A program made the position numbers and the translations under genes. The notes under the pieces are model-generated. The model ran no database searches. It worked only from the letters and a program-made list of their open reading frames with translations, and was not told the DNA's origin. This document shows positions 58,431 through 64,000 of a stretch of DNA of 64,000 nucleotides, one piece after another. Origin of the DNA: Microbacter margulisiae (GTDB taxonomy: Bacteria; Bacteroidota; Bacteroidia; Bacteroidales; Paludibacteraceae). Every line of letters begins with the position of its first letter. Position 1 is the first letter of the stretch. Location of the stretch: NCBI RefSeq assembly GCF_014192515.1, contig NZ_JACHYB010000001.1, positions 1,922,001 through 1,986,000 of the forward strand. The letters run 5' to 3'.

Positions 58431-60185
58431 ATGAAAAGTTTCTTCAAAATGGTTTTAGCAACATTTGTTGCTATCATTGCGGCTACACTTATTATTTTCT
58501 TGATAGGTATCGGTATTGTCACGGCCATTACGACAGCATCCGAAAGTCAAACGGATATCAAACCCAATAGTGTTTTCCAGCTTTCATTAAGCGGACAAAT
58601 CGTAGAACGGGCACAGGATAATCCATTTAATACAATCATCGGAACCTATACCAATCAGGATCTTTCCATGGGATTAAATGATATTCTGACGGCTATTCAC
58701 AAAGCAAAAACCGACAAAAACATCAAGGGTATTTATATCAAGGCAGGGGCTTTGTTGGCTGCTCCGGCAACTTTACGCGAAATACGGCAGGCATTGATTG
58801 ACTTCAAGCAATCGGGAAAATTCATCTATGCATATGGAAACGTCTATACACAAGGTTCTTATTATGTGGCCAGCGTGGCGGACAAAATCTATCTCAATCC
58901 TGCTGGAATGCTCAATTGGCAGGGACTATCCGCCCAAACTACATTCTACAAGGGAGCACTCGACAAGTTGGGCGTTAATGTTCAGGTGGTACGCGTAGGC
59001 GCCTTCAAATCAGCTGTAGAACCTTTCATCGACACCAAAATGAGTGACGCCAACCGCCTGCAAGTCACCTCTTTTCTTGGTTCTATCTGGCAAACCTTGC
59101 TACAGGATGTTTCTTCATCGCGCCATATCCCTGTCGATCAACTTAACGCTTTTGCCGATCAGGATCTGGCATTCCAACCGGCATCACAGGCTGTTTCTGA
59201 TCATTTAGTGGATTCATTGTTGTATGATGACGGCATCAAATCAATCTTACGGAAAAAGTTAGATATCGGAGAATCTGATGATATTCCGATTGTAAAACTG
59301 AGCGCTATGAAAAATGCTCCTGATGACCAAACATATGCCAAGGATAAGATTGCCATTGTTTATGCTGCCGGAGAAATTGATGGCGGAAGTACCGATGGTA
59401 TCAATTCGGAAGAGCTGGTAAAAACATTGGCAAAAGTAAGAAATGATGACAATGTGAAAGCGGTCATTTTACGGGTAAACTCTCCCGGTGGAAGCGCACT
59501 GGGTTCGGAATTGATCTGGCGGGAAGTTTCCCTGATTAAAGCCAAGAAACCCATTTTTGTTTCGATGGGTGATTATGCCGCTTCCGGTGGATATTACATT
59601 TCGTGTGATGCCGACACCATCATGGCTCAACCCAATACAATAACCGGTTCTATTGGAGTATTTGGGCTAATCCCCGACGTTCAGGGACTTACCAAAAAGA
59701 TCGGCATCAGCTTTGATGACGTCAAAACCAACAAGATGAGCGATATGCCAAGCATCACCCGTCCATTTACTCCTGAAGAACGCGATCTGATGCAGGCTTA
59801 TGTAAACAACACATACGAAACATTTGTCGACCATGTGGCACAGGGGCGCCATACAACTCCCGATGCAATCAAGAAAATAGCACAGGGACGCGTCTGGACA
59901 GGAGCACAGGCTAAACAAAACGGATTGGTAGATCTTTTAGGAAATTTGAATGATGCTGTCAATTTAATAGCCAAACGTGCTCATCTGACAAAATACAATA
60001 TCGCCGTTTATCCTAAACAAAAGAATTTCTTTGACAAACTGATGGAAGGTTTGAATTCCGATGTTGAAACACGTGTACAAAAAGCGCAACTCGGAGAATT
60101 CTATCCCTACTTCAAACAATTACACGAGATTGTTCGTATGCAAGGCGTGCAAGCATTAATGCCTATGTATATTGAAATAAAATAA
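58431..60185 (+). CDS. sppA: Signal peptide peptidase SppA (67K type)
   Basis: Membrane-bound serine protease that degrades cleaved signal peptides. The 584-residue product is the double-domain 67K form, with one N-terminal membrane helix (about 8-34). The catalytic Lys is in VRVGAFKSAVEPF (Lys193), and the catalytic Ser in GDYAASGGYYIS (Ser385), matching the split Lys/Ser dyad of the Escherichia coli enzyme. Alternate SPGGSALGSELIWRE is the oxyanion/S49 motif. An intrinsic terminator follows. Confidence 0.94.
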   Translation: MKSFFKMVLATFVAIIAATLIIFLIGIGIVTAITTASESQTDIKPNSVFQLSLSGQIVERAQDNPFNTIIGTYTNQDLSMGLNDILTAIHKAKTDKNIKGIYIKAGALLAAPATLREIRQALIDFKQSGKFIYAYGNVYTQGSYYVASVADKIYLNPAGMLNWQGLSAQTTFYKGALDKLGVNVQVVRVGAFKSAVEPFIDTKMSDANRLQVTSFLGSIWQTLLQDVSSSRHIPVDQLNAFADQDLAFQPASQAVSDHLVDSLLYDDGIKSILRKKLDIGESDDIPIVKLSAMKNAPDDQTYAKDKIAIVYAAGEIDGGSTDGINSEELVKTLAKVRNDDNVKAVILRVNSPGGSALGSELIWREVSLIKAKKPIFVSMGDYAASGGYYISCDADTIMAQPNTITGSIGVFGLIPDVQGLTKKIGISFDDVKTNKMSDMPSITRPFTPEERDLMQAYVNNTYETFVDHVAQGRHTTPDAIKKIAQGRVWTGAQAKQNGLVDLLGNLNDAVNLIAKRAHLTKYNIAVYPKQKNFFDKLMEGLNSDVETRVQKAQLGEFYPYFKQLHEIVRMQGVQALMPMYIEIK

Positions 60186-60217
60186 GACGTTATAAAGCCG
60201 TATATTCGGCAGGCAAC

Positions 60218-60255
60218 AAAAACCTTCGGATGAACAGCAACTTCCGGAGGTTTTT
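60218..60255 (+). terminator. Intrinsic terminator after sppA
   Basis: AAAAACCTTCGGA (60218-60230) pairs with TCCGGAGGTTTTT (60243-60255) with one G-T wobble, loop of 12 bases. The T-run is within the stem end. It lies 33 bases after the sppA stop. Confidence 0.85.
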
Positions 60256-60317
60256 CATCCCGATGTAATTCTTCTTTCTGGTTTTATCGAAAAGCGGTAC
60301 TAATTCATCCGTAAACT

Positions 60318-61400
60318 ATGGAAACTCTGCTTTTACTATCCAAACCGATCCGCTTTCTTCTTGCTTTGTTGTTCGAGCTGGGAGTGAAAGTTCGGAATAT
60401 ACTTTTCGATTACAATTTACTTCCTAGCGAAACATTCAATGTCCCGGTCATTGCCATTGGGAACATTACGGTAGGCGGCACAGGAAAAACGCCCCACACA
60501 GAATATGTATTGAAAATGCTTAGCCAGCAAATGCATGTTGCTGTATTAAGCCGGGGATATAAACGGAAATCGAAAGGATTTCAACTGGGTGACGAACATG
60601 CAACAGCCACCCTGTTAGGTGATGAACCTTTTCAGATGTTTCGTAAATTTCCACAGGTCACTGTGGCAGTTGATGCCAACAGGCGGCGCGGAATACGAAA
60701 TTTACTCCGTATCCACACGGAAGATCCAATCGGAGCTATTGTGCTTGATGATGCATTTCAGCATCGTTTTGTAAAACCAACGGTTAATATTCTTCTTGTA
60801 GATAGTCACCGGTTGATCACGGAGGATGCCCTGATGCCCTACGGAAGGCTCCGCGAACCGGCTTCCAACAAAAAAAGGGCGAATATCGTCATCGTAACTA
60901 AATGTGATCGATCCCTGCAACCCATCGATTACCGCTTAATTCAAAAAAAGCTTTCACTATTCCCGTATCAAACGCTTTACTATACAACATATGGTTACGA
61001 AGCACTGTATCCGGTTTTCCCCCAGTATGTCACAATTGCAGCCATTACTCCTGACGAGTTGGCATCGAAGAATCTCCTGATAGTATCAGGTATCGCCAAC
61101 CCTGACTTCATGATCGAATTTCTTTCATCTCATGCCAAAACGCTTGAAACGATCTCCTTTCTTGATCATTATGCTTTTAAAAAGAAGGATTATGACACTA
61201 TTCAGAAAGCATTCGAAGAGCTCAATCATGACAAATACGTGGTAGTGACTGAAAAAGATGCCGCCCGATTGTACAGTGATCCATTACTGCCGGAGGAATT
61301 GAAACCCTATATCTACGCATTACCGATTGCAGTAGAATTTATCAATAATCAAGATCAAGTATTTAACCATCAAATTATAAGTTATGTTAGCAAAAATTGA
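60318..61400 (+). CDS. lpxK: Tetraacyldisaccharide 4'-kinase
   Basis: Adds the 4'-phosphate in lipid A synthesis at the inner membrane. The 360-residue product has a hydrophobic N-terminus (about 3-25), the P-loop IGNITVGGTGKTPHTEY (48-63), LSRGYKRKSKGF, VDANRRRG and VLDDAFQHR with the catalytic Asp region. Length is normal. Its final 17 bases overlap the start of the purine nucleoside phosphorylase gene, so the two are translationally coupled. Confidence 0.95.
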   Translation: METLLLLSKPIRFLLALLFELGVKVRNILFDYNLLPSETFNVPVIAIGNITVGGTGKTPHTEYVLKMLSQQMHVAVLSRGYKRKSKGFQLGDEHATATLLGDEPFQMFRKFPQVTVAVDANRRRGIRNLLRIHTEDPIGAIVLDDAFQHRFVKPTVNILLVDSHRLITEDALMPYGRLREPASNKKRANIVIVTKCDRSLQPIDYRLIQKKLSLFPYQTLYYTTYGYEALYPVFPQYVTIAAITPDELASKNLLIVSGIANPDFMIEFLSSHAKTLETISFLDHYAFKKKDYDTIQKAFEELNHDKYVVVTEKDAARLYSDPLLPEELKPYIYALPIAVEFINNQDQVFNHQIISYVSKN

Positions 61401-62196
61401 AGAAACAGCCCTCTTTCTACAAGAGCGCACATCGCGTCGCCCCAAAGTAGGCATCATCCTTGGGACGGGCCTGGGAAATTTAGCCACACAAATTACCGAT
61501 AAAGAAGAAATCCCGTACAACGAAATTCCTCATTTCCCTATCTCAACTGTGGAAGGGCATAGCGGAAAACTTATTTTCGGTAGATTAGGCAATAAAGAAG
61601 TATTGGCCATGCAGGGCCGCTTCCATTTCTACGAAGGGTATGACATGCAAAAAGTAACATTTCCGGTACGCGTCATGCATGCATTTGGAATCAAATCACT
61701 TTTTGTCTCGAATGCAGCCGGAGGGATGAATAGCGCCTTTGAAATCGGCGATTTAATGGTGATCAACGATCATATCAATCTTTTTCCTGAACATCCGTTG
61801 AGAGGTAAAAACTACGAAGAACTTGGGCCTCGTTTCCCGGACATGAGTGTTCCTTATGATAAGGAATTGATTCATATGGCATTTGGTATAGCTGAAAAAC
61901 ATCATATCAAACTGCAAAAGGGAGTGTATGTAGGAACCCAGGGCCCTACCTTTGAAACTCCGGCTGAATATCACTACTTCCGCGCTATTGGTGGCGATGC
62001 AGTAGGAATGTCCACGGTTCCGGAAATCATTGTGGCACGTCACATGAACATGCGTTGCTTTGCTATTTCCATTATTACCGATTTAGGCGTTCCGGGCAAA
62101 ATTGTCGAAGTGACACATGAAGAAGTGCAGCATATCGCCAATCAGGTACAGCCGCTCATGACGTTGATTATTAAAGAAATTATCAATCAGCTCTAA
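61384..62196 (+). CDS. punA: Purine nucleoside phosphorylase, type I (trimeric)
   Basis: Splits purine nucleosides with phosphate to base and ribose-1-phosphate. The 270-residue protein has GIILGTGLGNLATQI, the phosphate-binding TVEGHSGKLIFG, AMQGRFHFYEGY, LFVSNAAGGMN, and the base-binding TFETPAEYHYFRAIGGDAVG with Glu and an Asn-like specificity region near the end (ISIITDLGVPGKI). It overlaps lpxK by 17 bases. A perfect 12-base inverted repeat lies just after its stop. Confidence 0.93.
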   Translation: MLAKIEETALFLQERTSRRPKVGIILGTGLGNLATQITDKEEIPYNEIPHFPISTVEGHSGKLIFGRLGNKEVLAMQGRFHFYEGYDMQKVTFPVRVMHAFGIKSLFVSNAAGGMNSAFEIGDLMVINDHINLFPEHPLRGKNYEELGPRFPDMSVPYDKELIHMAFGIAEKHHIKLQKGVYVGTQGPTFETPAEYHYFRAIGGDAVGMSTVPEIIVARHMNMRCFAISIITDLGVPGKIVEVTHEEVQHIANQVQPLMTLIIKEIINQL

Positions 62197-62207
62197 TCTG
62201 CAGGCAG

Positions 62208-62265
62208 GAGAAGTTAAAGAAGATGAGAAGTCTGGGAAGTGAATGAACAACCCCTTTAACTTCTC
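62208..62265 (+). repeat. 12-base perfect inverted repeat after the phosphorylase gene
   Basis: GAGAAGTTAAAG (62208-62219) and CTTTAACTTCTC (62254-62265) are perfect inverted repeats separated by 34 bases. ATTTT follows the right arm. It could act as a terminator for lpxK-punA. The arm sequence also recurs near namZ (16077-16106). Confidence 0.55.
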
Positions 62266-62339
62266 ATTTTCAGAACTTCATTACCTTCTTTCGAACTGCC
62301 CGGATCGGATAGTTACGTCTTATCTTTCTGAAACCAGAT

Positions 62340-64000
62340 CTAAAAACCGAGGTCTACAGTAACGCGGATGCCGCTTTTATCGATATGCGGATGATTCAGG
62401 TAATTCAACCGCCAGACATAATCAACCCGAAACAGATTAAAAATATTATCGATACCCACGCCGGCTTCCATATAAGGAGCCTTTCCCATGGCATACGAAC
62501 CGGCAGGAAAATCAAATAATCCGTTGCTCAAGGCCGGGTTATTTTTTTTATCCAGTCCGCCATAGATACCACGAAAAGAGATAATCTCCCTCCACTTCAG
62601 ATACCGGATTAATGGAATCCTGTTTAGTATCAAACCATTCATATTATAATTCAAATACCAGGCCACATAGTGATCATTGATAAACTCCATCGGGTTCATT
62701 AACGTAAATGCTCCGGGATGGATCGTATAGGCAAGGTTTGCAACAGGGATTTGCAGCAAAGGGAACGGGTCTTTTGTCCAAATCTTACCGGCTTGCAAAA
62801 CCACATTGGCATCACCATAAGCTGAGAACCAGAATTTTTTTCGAAATCCCAGTTCGGTATAACTATAGTTATAATTAGAACCAAACACACCTTTTAATGC
62901 CATGGCATGCGAAAAGGTAAAAACAGGGGCATCGTGGGATATTGCACGACGATAGACCATGGTTTGATAAAACTTTTCGCCGGGTGCATACCGCAAACGA
63001 ACCGTCGCTTCTCCCAGGGAATATGCATTGACAGGGGTATTGGTTGTGTTGTCAATAAATGGCATAAGCGTAGATGCATACTCGCGGCGGAGTAGGAAAT
63101 CAAGCCCGTATGAAAAGTGGGAATAAAATTCCTGATTATAACTCAGCCCCCATTTGCGTTGATAGGTAAGGTTATTGCTTTGCCGCCGCTTCCAGGAGAA
63201 GAAGAAGTTATCCGCATACAGCATGTTTTGTCCCAGCCAATTGACATCATATTGATAAAACATGCGAAGTGAATGCACAGGAAATTCATTCGCCTGATGC
63301 TGTTTTTTATTAAATGAATATTCCGCCTGGGCCAGGTATTTCCACCGGTGATCTTTTGTGCCATACGCAAGGTATCCTTTTCCAAACCAATGATCATTTA
63401 ATGCAGCTGTTGTGAGTCCGCCAACCCTCAGCCGCACACCTTCCGCTGAATTCTTACTGACAAAATTAAAAACCGGGCCTATGTCTACTTTGCTTTGGTG
63501 AGGCGATGTCTCAATAAAATCGTTGATAATAATAGATGCAGTTTTTTCTGCATAATGATAAAGACGCGCTTCGTGAAGCCGGCGCACCATATTGTGCACT
63601 TGCAATGCATTTGGACCTATCGTATTCAGCTTATTCGCTGACATATATTCAGCCAACTGCAAAGTAGTATCCGGTTTCAAAACGTCTCCCTGTCTCACCG
63701 TGGTGGAAGCAAAGGCTGGTGGAGGTGCAAACGAAGGATGCAAATAGACGTTTGTTCGCCGCGCATAGAAGTTGCCTCCCCGGGAAAGAACCGAAAACTC
63801 CACCGTCATATCATCATATGTGAGAAGCCTGGTGCCATCCGGCGTTCGCCTGTATCGTTGATCAATCCATAAGCTTCTGACATAATTCAGATTGATATTC
63901 TTCGGAATGCTTAATTTTACCTTTTTGACAAAATGAGTCGAATCGGTCGTGATATACAAATGTCCCACAAAACCTGTCGATTCGGAAGAGAAAGGAACGA
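62340..64000 (-). CDS. DUF5686-like outer-membrane protein, N-terminus beyond window
   Basis: The frame is open from 64000 with no stop, so the start lies outside; 553 residues are visible. A GTG near 63968 is internal, not a true start. The visible part matches the DUF5686 region of Bacteroidota proteins that usually have an N-terminal carboxypeptidase-regulatory-like domain. It is an alternating beta-strand barrel (LLRREYASTLMPF, FSAYGDANVVLQAG) ending in an aromatic residue (VTVDLGF). Location in the outer membrane is inferred. Function is unknown. Confidence 0.8.
   Translation of the reverse strand, partial: VPFSSESTGFVGHLYITTDSTHFVKKVKLSIPKNINLNYVRSLWIDQRYRRTPDGTRLLTYDDMTVEFSVLSRGGNFYARRTNVYLHPSFAPPPAFASTTVRQGDVLKPDTTLQLAEYMSANKLNTIGPNALQVHNMVRRLHEARLYHYAEKTASIIINDFIETSPHQSKVDIGPVFNFVSKNSAEGVRLRVGGLTTAALNDHWFGKGYLAYGTKDHRWKYLAQAEYSFNKKQHQANEFPVHSLRMFYQYDVNWLGQNMLYADNFFFSWKRRQSNNLTYQRKWGLSYNQEFYSHFSYGLDFLLRREYASTLMPFIDNTTNTPVNAYSLGEATVRLRYAPGEKFYQTMVYRRAISHDAPVFTFSHAMALKGVFGSNYNYSYTELGFRKKFWFSAYGDANVVLQAGKIWTKDPFPLLQIPVANLAYTIHPGAFTLMNPMEFINDHYVAWYLNYNMNGLILNRIPLIRYLKWREIISFRGIYGGLDKKNNPALSNGLFDFPAGSYAMGKAPYMEAGVGIDNIFNLFRVDYVWRLNYLNHPHIDKSGIRVTVDLGF

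Overview
The window is a 64 kb chromosomal segment of a Bacteroidota bacterium, most likely order Bacteroidales. Evidence: many starts are preceded by the phylum's -7 promoter element TAnnTTTG, one protein ends in a type IX secretion (CHU_C, type B) sorting domain, and the gene set (DUF5686 outer-membrane protein, LUD protein beside FtsH, CtlX plus an agmatinase/DDAH-like hydrolase with RocD, NamZ/MurQ/AmpG salvage genes, LpxK and KdsB for LPS) is typical of that group. Species cannot be set from sequence reading alone. I saw no rRNA, tRNA, CRISPR array, phage, integrase or intact insertion sequence. Most of the window looks like ordinary core genome.

Layout. 1-5.3 kb: a truncated reverse gene, then trmB, an Mrp/NBP35 ATPase, a small unknown protein, a secreted CHU_C protein, DUF486 and TerC membrane proteins. 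5.3-8.1 kb (-): a large FAD/Fe-S D-lactate-dehydrogenase-like enzyme. 8.6-17.4 kb (+): a peptidoglycan amino-sugar salvage locus (two BadF-type sugar kinases, murQ, a double glycosyltransferase, DUF4922, AmpG-like permease, NamZ) closed by a strong bidirectional terminator. 17.4-21.7 kb (-): glnS and pheT. 22.0-23.7 kb (+): dut and an MFS carrier. 23.8-30.6 kb: an NAD-dependent epimerase divergent from a Crp-family regulator, then a five-gene redox operon (Fe-alcohol dehydrogenase, cupin, flavodoxin-like reductase, two aldo/keto reductases) divergent from an AraC regulator. 30.9-32.9 kb (-): a MarR-MFS-membrane protein operon with an operator-like palindrome on its promoter.

33.3-38.9 kb (+): enolase, a frameshifted MFS carrier, a dynamin-like GTPase and a MutS-like ATPase. 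38.9-42.2 kb (-): YceI, outer-membrane protein, second YceI, Rrf2 regulator. 42.6-47.2 kb (+): P-type-ATPase-like HAD protein, kdsB, purB, MsbA-like exporter. 47.1-48.0 kb (-): FtsE-like ATPase. 48.3-49.8 kb (+): CPBP protease and ComF. 49.8-54.5 kb (-): rsfS-ftsH-LUD-cdsA-psd, joining ribosome silencing, membrane proteolysis and phospholipid synthesis. 54.8-58.0 kb (-): a guanidino-hydrolase/CtlX/RocD arginine-catabolic operon. 58.4-62.2 kb (+): sppA, lpxK and purine nucleoside phosphorylase. 62.3-64.0 kb (-): a DUF5686 protein cut by the window edge.

The parts most worth a second look are the salvage locus (kinase duplication, a permease with a roughly 190-residue beta-rich insertion, and unexplained glycosyltransferase and DUF4922 members), the dynamin/MutS-like pair, the MarR operator, the broken MFS gene, and several structured or repeated intergenic elements. 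No wholly new system can be claimed from sequence alone.
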